The notes beneath the pieces were generated by a model that made no database searches, was not told where the DNA came from, and saw only the letters and a program-made list of their open reading frames with translations. This document shows positions 37,548-47,995 of a stretch of 64,000 nt of DNA, piece after piece. The DNA lies in contig NZ_CP114606.1 of NCBI RefSeq assembly GCF_033558715.1, forward strand, positions 2,976,001 through 3,040,000, read 5' to 3'. Each line of letters begins with the position of its first letter. The first letter of the stretch is position 1. A program made the position numbers and the translations under genes. This stretch comes from Acinetobacter sp. YWS30-1 (lineage in GTDB: Bacteria; Pseudomonadota; Gammaproteobacteria; Pseudomonadales; Moraxellaceae).

Positions 37548-40500
37548 TTAAACAGAATTTAAACTTTTTTTCACTTTAAACCATTGTGCATATAAGGCTG
37601 GCAGGAAAAACAGTGTTAATAGCGTTGCAACAATCAATCCTCCCATAATCGCGACCGCCATTGGCCCGAAGAAAATGCTTCTGGATAAAGGAATCATGGC
37701 CAGAACCGCAGCCAGTGCAGTCAGGACAATCGGACGGCAACGGCGCACTGTGGCATTGATAATGGCATTCCATTGCGATTCACCTGCCTGAATATCCTGT
37801 TCAATCTGGTCAATGAGAATCAACGAGTTACGCATGATCATGCCTGACAAAGCAATTGTGCCCAGCATGGCCACAAAACCAAAAGGTTTATTGAAAATTA
37901 ACAGGAATAAGACCACGCCAATAATGCCCAATGGCGCCGTCAGGAAGACAATAAAGGCACGTGAAATACTTCTAAGCTGGATCATCAATAAAGTCATCAC
38001 CACTGCCAGGAACAATGGCATACCCGCATTCACTGAATTCTGACCTCGCGCTGATTCTTCGACTGTCCCGCCTACCTCTATTAAATAGCCACTTGGCATT
38101 TCTGATCTAAGCTGCGCCAACTGATCTTTCAGCTCGTTGACCACAGTTGCCGGTTGCAGTTGCGTCCGGATATCAGCCCGTACCGTAATGGTCGGCAAGC
38201 GGTTTCGATGCCAGATCAGGCCTTCTTCAAAGCTGTATTCGATCTTGGCAATCTGAGCCAGAGGAACTGAACTCCCATTCGTGGTTGGTACAGCCAGACT
38301 ACTCAGTGAACCGACATCGACACGTTCAGCCTGATCACCCCGTAAACGGATTTCAATCAGTTCACGTTTTTCACGGTATTGATCAATCGCAGTTCCAGAA
38401 ATTGAACTATTCAGGAAATTGGCCAAATCGCGACTACTCACGCCAAGCTGACGGGCGCGGTCCTGATCGATATCCAGTTTAATCACTTTACTTGGCTCGC
38501 CCCAGTCCAGATGCACATTAGTAGTATTCGGATTATCTCCGACCGTTGCTGCAACTTTCTGTGCCCATTGACGGACTAATCCCAGGTCTTCACCCGATAC
38601 TCGGAACTGTAATGGATAGCCGACGGGTGGGCCATTTTCCAATAGAGATACCCGGGTACGGGCTTCTGGTAACAGCACCCGAATCTGGTCGCTTAAGGAT
38701 TTACGGATTTCATTGCGGTCTTCAAGTGATGAAGCCAAGACCACAAACTGGGCAAAGCTGGCTTGCGGCAATTGCTGATCTAGAGGTAAATAAAAACGCG
38801 GTGAACCGGTACCGACATAGACCACATAATTATCAATCCCCTCTTGTTTGGACAGGAAGTTTTCAACTTTTTTCACTGCCGCTTCAGTCGCTTTTAATGA
38901 AGCGCCCTCTTCCAGTTTCAGATCCACCAGAATTTCGGCACGGTTCGATGGCGGGAAGAATTGTTTAGGCACCAGATTAAACATCAAAATGGATAGCACA
39001 AAAATCCCGACAGTCGCCGCAATGACCGTTTTACGATAGGTGACACAGATATTTACCCAGCGACGAAAGCCCTGATAAAACTTAGTCTGATAAGGATCAT
39101 GATGTTCACCGGCATGATGCACCAGCGGCTCCGGTTCAGGGCGTTTGCGTAAACGCGCCCAGAGACGCTGATACCATGGCGCTCTCTGTACCAGATCCTT
39201 ATTGAAATCTGGCAGGAGTTTGTCACCCAGATAAGGCACAAACAGCACTGCGGCAATCCAAGATACTAATAGCGCCAGCGTCACCACCTGGAAAATCGAG
39301 CGGGTATATTCCCCGGTACTCGACGCTGCTGTCGCAATCGGCAGGAAACCGGCAGCAGTAATCAGGGTTCCAGTCAGCATTGGAAAAGCAGTCGTCCGCC
39401 AGGCATGACCGGCCGCCTGTAAGCGGCTAAAGCCTTGCTCCATTTTGATTGCCATCATTTCAATGGCAATGATCGCGTCATCTACCAACAGGCCAAGTGC
39501 CAGAATCAGGGCACCCAGAGAAATTTTATGCAGGCCAACATCAAATAATTGCATCCCGGCAAAAGTCATCGCCAGTACCAGCGGAATCGAGAAGGCCACC
39601 ACCAGACCGGTACGAAAACCGAGTGAGAAAAAACTCACCAAGAGAACAATAATCACGGCCTCGGCCAGAACTTTCATAAATTCATTAATACTGCGTTTCA
39701 CCGCTACCGGCTGATCGGAAACTTTTTGCAGATCCATTCCTAAAGGCAAAGTTTTCTGCAATCGGGCAAATTCCCGTTCCAGATTTTTACCCAAGGCAAT
39801 GATGTCACCGCCTTTACGCATCGATACAGCAATGCCGATGCCATTTTCGCCCATAAAGCGCATACGCGGTTGTGCCGGATCAGTAAAGCCACGATAAACC
39901 TCCGCCACATCGCCAAGCTGGATGGTCTTGCCATTCACCAGTAAAGGTAGCTGCTGCAGTTCTTCGACATTATTCAGCGCACCACTGACCCGCACCTGAA
40001 TCCGGTCAGAACCGGTTTCAAAAAAGCCCGCCTGAGTCATGGCATTTTGCTGCTGCAGTGCCTGCTGAATGGCAGTGACCGGAATACCGAGCTGGGTAGC
40101 TTTGGTGTTGGAGATTTCGATCCAGATTTTCTGGTCCTGCAGACCGATCAGTTCAACTTTGGCGACATCCTTGACCCGTTGCAGCTGTAACTGTAAACGG
40201 TCGGCATATTCTTTAAGCGTCGCATAATCGAAGTCATCGCCTTTAATGACATAGATGTTACCGAAGGTATCACCAAACTCATCATTGAAGAATGGACCTT
40301 GTACGCCTTGCGGCAATTCATGGCGAATATCATTGATTTTCTTACGGACGTTATACCAGACATCTGAGACATCCTTGGAAGCCAAGGAATCCTTGGCAAT
40401 AAAAGTCACCATGGATTCCCCCGGACGGGAATAGGCCATGATCCGGTCATACTGTCCGGTAGTCATCAACTCTTTTTCAATCCGGTCGGTGACCTGTAAG

Positions 40501-40685
40501 GACATTTCTTTAGCACTGGCACCCGGCCAGTAGGTCTGGATTACCATCACCTTAAAGGTAAACGGCGGATCTTCACTTTGTGACAGTTTGGAATAGGACA
40601 CGATACCTACCAAACCGAGCAGGATCATGAAATACAGTACCAGACCTTTATTCTTTAAGGCCCATTCAGACAGGTTAAAGTTCAT
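37548..40685 (-). CDS. RND efflux transporter, inner-membrane subunit
   Basis: 1045-residue AcrB-like proton antiporter with twelve helices and two large periplasmic loops. The proton-relay Asp pair is in LALGLLVDDAIIAIEMM (helix 4, about residue 400), and the helix-10-12 region (GTIALSGMIMRNSLILIDQI, LTALAAVLAMIPLS) is intact. It fits the hydrophobe/amphiphile or related RND groups; substrates cannot be read. The adaptor gene is two bases upstream, and no outer-membrane channel gene is adjacent, so it would borrow a TolC-type channel. Confidence 0.93.
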   Translation of the reverse strand: MNFNLSEWALKNKGLVLYFMILLGLVGIVSYSKLSQSEDPPFTFKVMVIQTYWPGASAKEMSLQVTDRIEKELMTTGQYDRIMAYSRPGESMVTFIAKDSLASKDVSDVWYNVRKKINDIRHELPQGVQGPFFNDEFGDTFGNIYVIKGDDFDYATLKEYADRLQLQLQRVKDVAKVELIGLQDQKIWIEISNTKATQLGIPVTAIQQALQQQNAMTQAGFFETGSDRIQVRVSGALNNVEELQQLPLLVNGKTIQLGDVAEVYRGFTDPAQPRMRFMGENGIGIAVSMRKGGDIIALGKNLEREFARLQKTLPLGMDLQKVSDQPVAVKRSINEFMKVLAEAVIIVLLVSFFSLGFRTGLVVAFSIPLVLAMTFAGMQLFDVGLHKISLGALILALGLLVDDAIIAIEMMAIKMEQGFSRLQAAGHAWRTTAFPMLTGTLITAAGFLPIATAASSTGEYTRSIFQVVTLALLVSWIAAVLFVPYLGDKLLPDFNKDLVQRAPWYQRLWARLRKRPEPEPLVHHAGEHHDPYQTKFYQGFRRWVNICVTYRKTVIAATVGIFVLSILMFNLVPKQFFPPSNRAEILVDLKLEEGASLKATEAAVKKVENFLSKQEGIDNYVVYVGTGSPRFYLPLDQQLPQASFAQFVVLASSLEDRNEIRKSLSDQIRVLLPEARTRVSLLENGPPVGYPLQFRVSGEDLGLVRQWAQKVAATVGDNPNTTNVHLDWGEPSKVIKLDIDQDRARQLGVSSRDLANFLNSSISGTAIDQYREKRELIEIRLRGDQAERVDVGSLSSLAVPTTNGSSVPLAQIAKIEYSFEEGLIWHRNRLPTITVRADIRTQLQPATVVNELKDQLAQLRSEMPSGYLIEVGGTVEESARGQNSVNAGMPLFLAVVMTLLMIQLRSISRAFIVFLTAPLGIIGVVLFLLIFNKPFGFVAMLGTIALSGMIMRNSLILIDQIEQDIQAGESQWNAIINATVRRCRPIVLTALAAVLAMIPLSRSIFFGPMAVAIMGGLIVATLLTLFFLPALYAQWFKVKKSLNSV

Positions 40686-40687
40686 GT

Positions 40688-41791
40688 TTAACTCCCTGCC
40701 TGAATTTTCACACTACGGTTTTCACGGTCAATCGGATTGATTTTTTGCTGATCACGCAGAAGATGCACCCCACCAATCACCACATAGTCATTAGCCTTTA
40801 AACCACTGAGGACTGGCACAGAATCACGGCCATAAGCGCCGAGCTGAACCGGCACTTTACGAATGGTATGATCCGGCTTGACTATCATCACATAAGCCTG
40901 CTGATCGGTCGCTGAAACGCTGGATAAAGGAACGCTAAGGATATTGTCCTGACTGTTCTGAAAGAACACCCGGGCACTCTGGCCGAGCTGAATCTGGCTA
41001 TTACCCTCGCGTAAAGCCACTTTCACCCGGAAGGTACGCGATTGATCTGCTGCAGGTGAAATCTCACGAACAAAGGCGGCGAATTTTTCATTCGGTTTGG
41101 ACCATAAAGTGACCCAGGCCGGCTGACCGGTTTTAATTTCGGAAATCGCCTGTTCAGGAACCCCAATCACGACTTCACGCTCACCAGCTATCGCCAGTTC
41201 AAAGGCAGCCTGCCCTGCTGCAACGACCTGACCAATTTCGATATTACGTGCAGTAATTACCCCACTTTTATTAGCAATGAGCTGGTTATAAGCGGTCTGG
41301 TTTTTAGCCGTATCATAATTAGACTGGGCCTGTTTCAGATTTGACGCGGCTGCCTTATATTGGTTTTCAATCGCATCATATTGCGAACGGCTCACGGCAT
41401 TGGTGGGTAACAGCTGCTTGAAACGCTGTAATTCATCCTGAGCAATTTTACTGGCCGATTCAGCACTTTCCAGCTGGGCACGTGCTGCATTTAATTGAAG
41501 TTGAGCATCTTTCACATCTAGGGTCGCCAAGACCTGCCCCACTTTTACCTGATCGCCCACATCGACAAAGCGCTGGGTGACCTGCCCGCCTACCCGGAAT
41601 GCCAGTGCTGTTTGCTGACGTGCCTGGACATCACCGGCATAGCTTTTCAATTCCTGATGTGAAGTTTTCGGTGTGGTCACCATGACAAATGGAACTTCCT
41701 GTTCTGCTGCAGCGCTGTCCTTGCTACATCCTGAGAAAGCCATACTGCATAGGACGATCATGCCAGCCAGTGCGCTCTGTATCGTGCTCAT
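40688..41791 (-). CDS. RND efflux periplasmic adaptor (membrane fusion lipoprotein)
   Basis: 367 residues. A lipoprotein signal ends FSGC (Cys about residue 22). It has a lipoyl half-motif (TALAFRVGGQVTQRFVDVGDQVKVGQVLATLD), a long coiled-coil hairpin (residues 95-165), the second lipoyl half (VITARNIEIGQVVAAGQ) and a beta-barrel. It connects the adjacent RND pump to an outer-membrane channel. First gene of a two-gene operon divergent from a TetR regulator. Confidence 0.93.
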   Translation of the reverse strand: MSTIQSALAGMIVLCSMAFSGCSKDSAAAEQEVPFVMVTTPKTSHQELKSYAGDVQARQQTALAFRVGGQVTQRFVDVGDQVKVGQVLATLDVKDAQLQLNAARAQLESAESASKIAQDELQRFKQLLPTNAVSRSQYDAIENQYKAAASNLKQAQSNYDTAKNQTAYNQLIANKSGVITARNIEIGQVVAAGQAAFELAIAGEREVVIGVPEQAISEIKTGQPAWVTLWSKPNEKFAAFVREISPAADQSRTFRVKVALREGNSQIQLGQSARVFFQNSQDNILSVPLSSVSATDQQAYVMIVKPDHTIRKVPVQLGAYGRDSVPVLSGLKANDYVVIGGVHLLRDQQKINPIDRENRSVKIQAGS

Positions 41792-41860
41792 TATTGTTCG
41801 CTCTTATCTAATCATCATTTTTAGGGCAAAATAGGTAGATATATAAATTGCTTATTTTTT

Positions 41861-41888
41861 AATTAATATACCATTCGGTACACTAATT
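41861..41888. promoter_or_regulatory. Probable TetR operator
   Basis: A 28-base imperfect palindrome with core TACC-ATTC-GGTA and outer arms AATTA / TAATT, ten of fourteen positions paired. It lies between the divergent efflux and TetR genes, 40 bp before the regulator start, where such repressors usually bind. Confidence 0.6.
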
Positions 41889-41927
41889 AGGATTCTGCAG
41901 TTAAAACAATGACCATATTGATTTGTT

Positions 41928-42563
41928 TTGGATGAAATTGTGCAAATACCGGTTGGACGGCCCAAGGATCTGGAAAAACGCCAGCGTATTCTGAACGCAG
42001 CGAAACAGCTGTTTTTACAGCATGGTTATCATGGTTCCAGCATGAACCAGATTGCGCTGGAAGCCGGGGTGACCAAACTCACTGTCTATAATCATTTTCA
42101 GGATAAGGCCACGCTGTTTAGCTGTGCGGTTGAAGAAACCTGTGAGGCAATTCTGCAAGAATCTCCTAAAGTTCTGCAGCCTGATAGTGATTTTCAGCAG
42201 GAGCTGTATCAGATCTGTCTGCGCTCATTCAATATTGCCAATCTGCCGGAAGCTCTCAAACTGGACCTGCTCATCATGCAACTGGCCTATGAAAAAAATC
42301 CGTTGGCGGAACGTTTTTATACAGCCTCACATATCAAGCTGAATCAGGCCTGGCATGATTTCTTTGAGCAGGCGCAGCAACATCAATTTATCCAGACTGA
42401 TGATCCGCAGCATCAGACCGAACTGATGGTGTCCTTACTGTTAGGTATGCGACATCACAAAGTCTTACTGGATTTAAGCCCGTTACCTGACATGCAGCAA
42501 CGCCATCAGATCATTCAGCAGGCCATCGAGATCTTTATGCTGAAATATGCAATTTCCCGTTAA
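41928..42563 (+). CDS. TetR-family repressor of the adjacent RND pump
   Basis: 211 residues. The N-terminal DNA-binding domain reads RILNAAKQLFLQHGYHGSSM then NQIALEAGVTKLTVYNHFQDKATLF; the C-terminal part is the ligand-binding domain. A TTG start at 41928 is used because the conserved N-terminus begins just after it; a GTG at 41940 is the other option. It is divergent from the RND adaptor, so local repression of the pump is the natural inference. Confidence 0.88.
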   Translation: MDEIVQIPVGRPKDLEKRQRILNAAKQLFLQHGYHGSSMNQIALEAGVTKLTVYNHFQDKATLFSCAVEETCEAILQESPKVLQPDSDFQQELYQICLRSFNIANLPEALKLDLLIMQLAYEKNPLAERFYTASHIKLNQAWHDFFEQAQQHQFIQTDDPQHQTELMVSLLLGMRHHKVLLDLSPLPDMQQRHQIIQQAIEIFMLKYAISR

Positions 42564-42657
42564 ATTTCTTCTATCTGGCCTGATCCTTGCAACAGCGTAA
42601 GGACTAAAATTCATCCAATTATCAACAAATGATATTCAACTTTTGTCTGCAAAAGAC

Positions 42658-42685
42658 TTGGATTGTCATGCAGTCGGGGTATAGT
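42658..42685 (+). promoter_or_regulatory. Candidate ppc promoter
   Basis: TTGGAT, a 16-base spacer and TATAGT, 29 bases before the ppc start, followed by a GGAGG ribosome site. Confidence 0.5.
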
Positions 42686-42713
42686 CAAAGGAAGAATCGG
42701 AGGGATATAAAAA

Positions 42714-45398
42714 ATGGTTCAACAGATTGATGCACCTCTACGCGAAGACGTACGTTTACTGGGTAATTTGCTGGGAGAAACCCTGAAGTTACATGCGGGT
42801 CAAGATTTGTTTAATCAGGTCGAGCAAATTCGGGCCTTATCGAAAGGTGCTCGCGATGGACAGGTTGAAGCAGAAAAACAGCTGGAACAATTATTCCTGA
42901 CTTTAGAAGATCATGAAATCCTGCCATTAACCCGTGCCTTCACCCATTTCTTAAACTTTGCCAATATTGCCGAACAGTACCATGTGGTACGTCGTCGCCG
43001 TCAAAGCGAATTTGAGGAAAGCACAGAATCTCCAAATCCTCTGGTTCCTTTATTTGAAAAATTCAAACAGCAAGAAATTTCTGCAGAAACCTTATATCAG
43101 CAAATCTGTGAATTAAAGATTGAACTGGTGCTGACCGCACATCCAACAGAAGTCAGCCGACGCACCCTGATCCAAAAATATGATGGCATCAATAATGCCC
43201 TGTCCAAATTTGACCAGCAGAAACTGACCCCGCGTGAACGTCAGGCAGTTTTGGCTGACTTAAAACAGCTCATCAGTTCTGCCTGGCAAACTGATGAAAT
43301 CCGTCAACATCGCCCAACCCCGGTGGATGAAGCCAAATGGGGCTTTACGACAATCGAACAGACCCTCTGGAATGCGGTTCCTAAATTCATCCGTGAGCTG
43401 AACGGCATGGTTGAGGAACAATGTGGCCAGACTTTGCCGCTAGATGTTGCTCCGGTACGTTTCGCTTCCTGGATGGGTGGCGACCGGGATGGCAACCCGA
43501 ATGTGACGCATAATGTGACTCAGGAAGTATTGTGGTTGTCACGCTGGAAAGCAGCTGATCTGTATCTGCGTGATATTGAAAACCTGCGCTGGGAACTTTC
43601 TATTCAGCAATGCAGTGATGAAATTACACAGGCGTTAGGCCATCAACATCCTGAACCGTACCGTGAATATTTACGCGATATCCGTGAACGTCTAAAAATT
43701 ACCCGGGCTTGGCTGGCCGAAAAACTACATGGCAAAGATGCGGATAATAGCCGGGTGATTAAAAGTAAATATGAGTTATTAAAACCTTTACTGACCTGCT
43801 ATCGCTCATTGATGGCGTGCAATCTGGCAGAACTTGCCAATAGCAGTCTGCTGGACCTGATTTACCGGGTCAACTGTTTCGGAATTGAACTCCTCAAACT
43901 GGATATTCGCCAGGAATCTGGTCGTCATCGTCAGGCCATTTCAGCCATTACTGAATATCTGGGTCTGGGTAATTTCGAAACCTGGACTGAACAGGCCCGT
44001 CAAAACTTCCTGTTGCAGGAACTGCAAAGTAAACGGCCTCTACTACCTAAACACCTGAATGAACCAGCGGGTAGCCTGATTGAACATCCGGATGTACGGG
44101 AAGTGTTTACCACCATGCGCACATTGGCCGAACAGCCAAGTGAGTCTCTGGGCGCCTATATTATTTCCATGGCCGAATATCCAAGTGATGTGTTGGCTGT
44201 CTTGCTGCTGCAAAAAGAAGCCGGGATTAAAAAGCCTTTACGGGTAGTACCTTTATTTGAAACCTTAAAAGATCTCGACGGCGCTGCTGACACCATGTCG
44301 ACACTCTTTAATATGCATTGGTACAAGCAGCATATTCAGGGTAAGCATGAGGTCATGATTGGTTATTCGGATTCAGCCAAAGATGCCGGCTTTATGTCAG
44401 CCAACTGGGCACAGTACCGTGCGCAGGAAGAATTGACCGCAGTTGCTAAACAGCATGGTATACAGCTGACCCTGTTCCATGGTCGTGGCGGCTCGATCAG
44501 CCGCGGCGGTGCACCCACCCAACAAGCCTTGTTCTCGCAACCGCCGGGTTCGATTTCAGGGGCCATTCGGGTGACTGAACAAGGTGAGATGATTCGCTTT
44601 AAATTTGGTCTGGAAGAAATCGCGCTACAAAATCTGGAAATTTATACTGCAGCGACTCTGGAAGCGACTTTATTACCGCCACCCGAACCGAAATCTGAAT
44701 GGCGTGATCTGATGCATAAGATGACCGATCTATCGGTACAGGTCTATCGTCAGACAGTACGTGAAAATCCGCATTTCGTGAAATACCTGCGTACCGTGAC
44801 CCCAGAACTGGAATTACAAATGTTGCCGCTTGGTTCACGTCCGGCCAAACGTAAGGTCAGCGGCGGGATTGAATCCTTGCGTGCCATTCCCTGGGTTTTT
44901 GCCTGGACTCAAATTCGTTTGATGTTACCAGCCTGGCTGGGTACCGGTGCCGCATTAAATGAGGTACTGGATCAAGGGCAACGTACAATTCTGGATGAGA
45001 TGCTAACCGAATGGCCTTATTTCCAGACCCTGATTGATATGCTGGAAATGGTACTCTCCAAAGCAGATAGTAATGTTGCGCTCTATTACGAATCACATCT
45101 GACTCAGGATGAAGACCTGAAAGAGCTCGGCACGGAACTGCGTCAACGCTTGCAGGATGCCATCCAGACCCTACTCACTTTAAAAGGTGAATCAAAACTG
45201 CTGAGCAGTAATGGCGTCTTGGACCAGTCCATGACCGTGCGTAAACCTTATCTGTTGCCGCTCCATTTACTGCAAGCCGAATTGATGAAACGTCGTCGGT
45301 TATATCTGGAACAGCAGCAGGCTGAACACACTCCGGTCGATCATGCCTTGATGGTCAGTATTGCCGGCATTGCCGCCGGTTTACGAAATACCGGTTGA
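42714..45398 (+). CDS. ppc: Phosphoenolpyruvate carboxylase
   Basis: 894-residue anaplerotic enzyme making oxaloacetate from PEP and bicarbonate. The catalytic His is in VLTAHPTEVSRRTL (about residue 145). GYSDSAKDAGFMSANW and FHGRGGSISRGGAPTQQAL form the active-site loop, and the family C-terminus ends IAAGLRNTG. GGAGG lies ten bases before the ATG. It is a single-gene unit with its own terminator. Confidence 0.97.
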   Translation: MVQQIDAPLREDVRLLGNLLGETLKLHAGQDLFNQVEQIRALSKGARDGQVEAEKQLEQLFLTLEDHEILPLTRAFTHFLNFANIAEQYHVVRRRRQSEFEESTESPNPLVPLFEKFKQQEISAETLYQQICELKIELVLTAHPTEVSRRTLIQKYDGINNALSKFDQQKLTPRERQAVLADLKQLISSAWQTDEIRQHRPTPVDEAKWGFTTIEQTLWNAVPKFIRELNGMVEEQCGQTLPLDVAPVRFASWMGGDRDGNPNVTHNVTQEVLWLSRWKAADLYLRDIENLRWELSIQQCSDEITQALGHQHPEPYREYLRDIRERLKITRAWLAEKLHGKDADNSRVIKSKYELLKPLLTCYRSLMACNLAELANSSLLDLIYRVNCFGIELLKLDIRQESGRHRQAISAITEYLGLGNFETWTEQARQNFLLQELQSKRPLLPKHLNEPAGSLIEHPDVREVFTTMRTLAEQPSESLGAYIISMAEYPSDVLAVLLLQKEAGIKKPLRVVPLFETLKDLDGAADTMSTLFNMHWYKQHIQGKHEVMIGYSDSAKDAGFMSANWAQYRAQEELTAVAKQHGIQLTLFHGRGGSISRGGAPTQQALFSQPPGSISGAIRVTEQGEMIRFKFGLEEIALQNLEIYTAATLEATLLPPPEPKSEWRDLMHKMTDLSVQVYRQTVRENPHFVKYLRTVTPELELQMLPLGSRPAKRKVSGGIESLRAIPWVFAWTQIRLMLPAWLGTGAALNEVLDQGQRTILDEMLTEWPYFQTLIDMLEMVLSKADSNVALYYESHLTQDEDLKELGTELRQRLQDAIQTLLTLKGESKLLSSNGVLDQSMTVRKPYLLPLHLLQAELMKRRRLYLEQQQAEHTPVDHALMVSIAGIAAGLRNTG

Positions 45399-45416
45399 TT
45401 TTTTTCTCTTCCATTT

Positions 45417-45443
45417 AAAGCACATCTACACGATGTGCTTTTT
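45417..45443 (+). terminator. Terminator after ppc
   Basis: Stem AAAGCACATC / GATGTGCTTT with loop TACAC and a T6 run. The following DNA to 45660 holds no gene I can see. Confidence 0.92.
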
Positions 45444-45696
45444 TATTGATCAGTCAATAGCCAAAAAAAGCTTTATTTATATATCAAATTAAAATTACTT
45501 ATAGATGTTGAATATGAATTGTCCGGGAATTAATCCACTGATTTAACTTTAGTTTTGATTTAAAAAACTTTTACCGCACGGTAAAATCTCAAATAAAGTC
45601 ATAGAATTAATTTGAACAAAAATTTTGTTTCAGTGATTAAATCTTCTAAAAAACAAGAGTATGATGTGCACAATTTATCTTTTGAGTGCTCATTTT

Positions 45697-46992
45697 ATGT
45701 CCAATTGGTTTCCCAAGTGGCGCCCTTATGAGGGTAGTATCGATGCACGACCAGTAGGTACCGCAGAGTATTTACCGCCTGCCCAGACCCTGATCTTGGG
45801 GGTACAACATGCCTTTGCCATGTTCGGTGCGACGGTACTGGCGCCATTTCTAATGGGTTTTGATCCCAATCTGGCCATTTTAATGTCGGGGATCTGTACC
45901 ATCCTGTTCTTCCTGATCACGGGTGGTCGTGTACCAAGTTATCTGGGTTCAAGCTTTGCGTTCATTGGGGTAGTGATTGCGGCAACCGGTTATGCAGGTG
46001 CTGGCGGACTGAATCCCAATATTGGTGTCGCCGCTGGCGGGATTATTGCCTGTGGTGTGCTTTATGCCTTGATGGGTGTTCTGGTCATGGCAACGGGAAC
46101 CCGCTGGATTGAAAAATTGATGCCGCCTGTCGTGACCGGTGCGGTGGTGATGATTATTGGTCTGAACCTGGCCCCTGTGACTGTGAAAAACGTCATGGGC
46201 AATACCTTTAATATGTGGATGTCACTGGTGACCGTGCTGTGTATGGGTTCCATTGCGGTGTTTACCACAGGTCTGGTACAGCGTTTATTGCTCTTGATCG
46301 GTTTATTGCTGGCTTACTTCATTTACTACATTTTAAGTAATGTAATGGGCTATGGGACTGCAATTGATTTTGCGCCCATTCAGCAAGCTGGCTGGTTTGG
46401 TGTTCCGAGCTTCCATGCACCTGTATTTGATACCAATGCCATGCTGATCATTGCGCCAATTGCCTTGATTCTGATTGCAGAAAACCTGGGACATATTAAA
46501 GCGGTGGGTGCCATGACCGGGGAAAATCTGGATCCGCATATTGGTAAAGCCTTTGTGGCAGACGGGATTGCTACTACTCTGGCAGGTGGTGTGGGCGCAC
46601 CGGGTATGACCACCTATGGTGAGAACATCGGTGTGATGGCAGTTACCCGTGTCTATTCAACGATTATCTTTGCTGTTGCGGGTGTATTTGCGGTATTCCT
46701 CGGTTTATCACCGAAGTTTGGTGCGATTATTCATACCATTCCGACGGCGATTTTAACCGGTGCCTCTATTGTGGTCTTTGGTTTGATTACTATTGCCGGT
46801 GCGAAAATCTGGATCGAAAATAAAGTCGACTTTTCACAGAACAAAAACCTGATGGTGGCAGCAGTAACGATTATTCTGGGTACGGGTGACTTTGCCCTGA
46901 CCTTCGGTAACTTTAACCTAGGTGGAATTGGTACAGCGACCTTTGCTGCACTGTTCCTGAACTGGTTCTTTAGCCTGGTCGATAAAAAATAA
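45697..46992 (+). CDS. uraA: Uracil/xanthine permease (UraA, NCS2 family)
   Basis: 431-residue nucleobase transporter with fourteen helices. QTLILGVQHAFAMFGATVLAP, SFAFIGVVIAATGY, the NCS2 signature around VVTGAVVMIIGLNLAPV, and GGVGAPGMTTYGENIGVMAV are typical of UraA. The start is uncertain: ATG 45697 (MSNWFPKW) matches where related proteins begin, while in-frame ATGs at 45661 and 45664 would add about 12 residues. The substrate is most likely uracil. Confidence 0.92.
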   Translation: MSNWFPKWRPYEGSIDARPVGTAEYLPPAQTLILGVQHAFAMFGATVLAPFLMGFDPNLAILMSGICTILFFLITGGRVPSYLGSSFAFIGVVIAATGYAGAGGLNPNIGVAAGGIIACGVLYALMGVLVMATGTRWIEKLMPPVVTGAVVMIIGLNLAPVTVKNVMGNTFNMWMSLVTVLCMGSIAVFTTGLVQRLLLLIGLLLAYFIYYILSNVMGYGTAIDFAPIQQAGWFGVPSFHAPVFDTNAMLIIAPIALILIAENLGHIKAVGAMTGENLDPHIGKAFVADGIATTLAGGVGAPGMTTYGENIGVMAVTRVYSTIIFAVAGVFAVFLGLSPKFGAIIHTIPTAILTGASIVVFGLITIAGAKIWIENKVDFSQNKNLMVAAVTIILGTGDFALTFGNFNLGGIGTATFAALFLNWFFSLVDKK

Positions 46993-47011
46993 TGTGAAGA
47001 CTTAAATTTTC

Positions 47012-47037
47012 AAGCAGCCTCCGGGCTGCTTTTTTTA
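47012..47037 (+). terminator. Terminator after uraA
   Basis: Stem AAGCAGCC / GGCTGCTT with a four-base loop and a T run. Confidence 0.9.
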
Positions 47038-47074
47038 TATCGCAAGAATTGTTTAAATAGGCCTGATCTTTTAT

Positions 47075-47995
47075 ATGAGCATCCTGCCGATGCGTCTGGA
47101 TTTTTTTGATTTACGTCTTTTTCTCAATATAGTCGACACAGGTAGTCTGACCAAAGGTGCTGAACGCTCTGCTATTTCCTTACAGGCAGCCAGTGAGCGG
47201 ATTAAAAAGCTGGAACAGCAATATCAGGTCAGTCTGTTCAGCCGCCATTCTGCTGGGGTAAAAATGACTTTTGCGGGACAGGTCTTTGCTGAACATGCCC
47301 AAGCCCTGTTGCAACAGGGACAACAGTTGTCTCAAGCCATGGCCGGCTTTAGTGAAGGACTCAATTCCAATATCAGCTTATGGTGTAACTCTTCAGCACA
47401 AAGTGAGTACCTTCCCCTATTATTGCCCCAGTATCTGGTGAATAATCCAAATATCCAGATCGACCTCAAAGAAGCAGAGAGCAATGACATCATTGCGGCT
47501 TTGGCGAGTGGTACTGCCAAGCTAGGACTTATTTCCAGCTTTTTTCCTGCACCACAATTACAGACTCTGGAATTTTCAGATGATCCTTTAGTGCTGATCT
47601 GCCCTGAACAGCATGATCTGGCAGCTAATCAGGCATTAACATTAGCAGACTGTCTGAGTTATCCCTTTGTTGGTCTGATGCAATATCACTCTTTGCAGCA
47701 GTCGATTGAAACCCAGGCTCGCTTGCTGAACTGTGAAATTCAATACCGCTTACGCTTACCAAATTTTGCCGCCATTGCCCAGGTTGTGGCCAATGGTGTA
47801 GGTATCGCGATCATGCCAAAACGTGCTGCACAACGTTTGTCGAAGCTCTATGCATTTCAGCAAATCCAGCTGACAGGAGATTGGGCCAACCGCAAGTTAT
47901 TGTTAGCTGCAAAGAACTTTGATGAACTAAGCACGGCCTATCAGCACTTTAGCCAGTTCCTCATTTCTGCGGATGTACAAAAAATCCTGAATTAA
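47075..47995 (+). CDS. LysR-family transcriptional regulator
   Basis: 306 residues: N-terminal helix-turn-helix (LFLNIVDTGSLTKGAERSAISLQAASERIKKLE) and an effector domain (LGLISSFFPAPQLQTLEFSD.., VVANGVGIAIMPKRAAQRL). Its stop overlaps the convergent TauE/SafE gene by four bases; LysR genes paired with such exporters are common, so it may regulate that gene, although convergent layout is unusual for LysR targets. ATG 47090 (MRLDFF) is an alternative start. Confidence 0.9.
   Translation: MSILPMRLDFFDLRLFLNIVDTGSLTKGAERSAISLQAASERIKKLEQQYQVSLFSRHSAGVKMTFAGQVFAEHAQALLQQGQQLSQAMAGFSEGLNSNISLWCNSSAQSEYLPLLLPQYLVNNPNIQIDLKEAESNDIIAALASGTAKLGLISSFFPAPQLQTLEFSDDPLVLICPEQHDLAANQALTLADCLSYPFVGLMQYHSLQQSIETQARLLNCEIQYRLRLPNFAAIAQVVANGVGIAIMPKRAAQRLSKLYAFQQIQLTGDWANRKLLLAAKNFDELSTAYQHFSQFLISADVQKILN

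Noticed and set aside
39445..39714. Frames opposite the RND pump gene
   Set aside because: Shadow of a long, fully recognised gene; no ribosome site or context.
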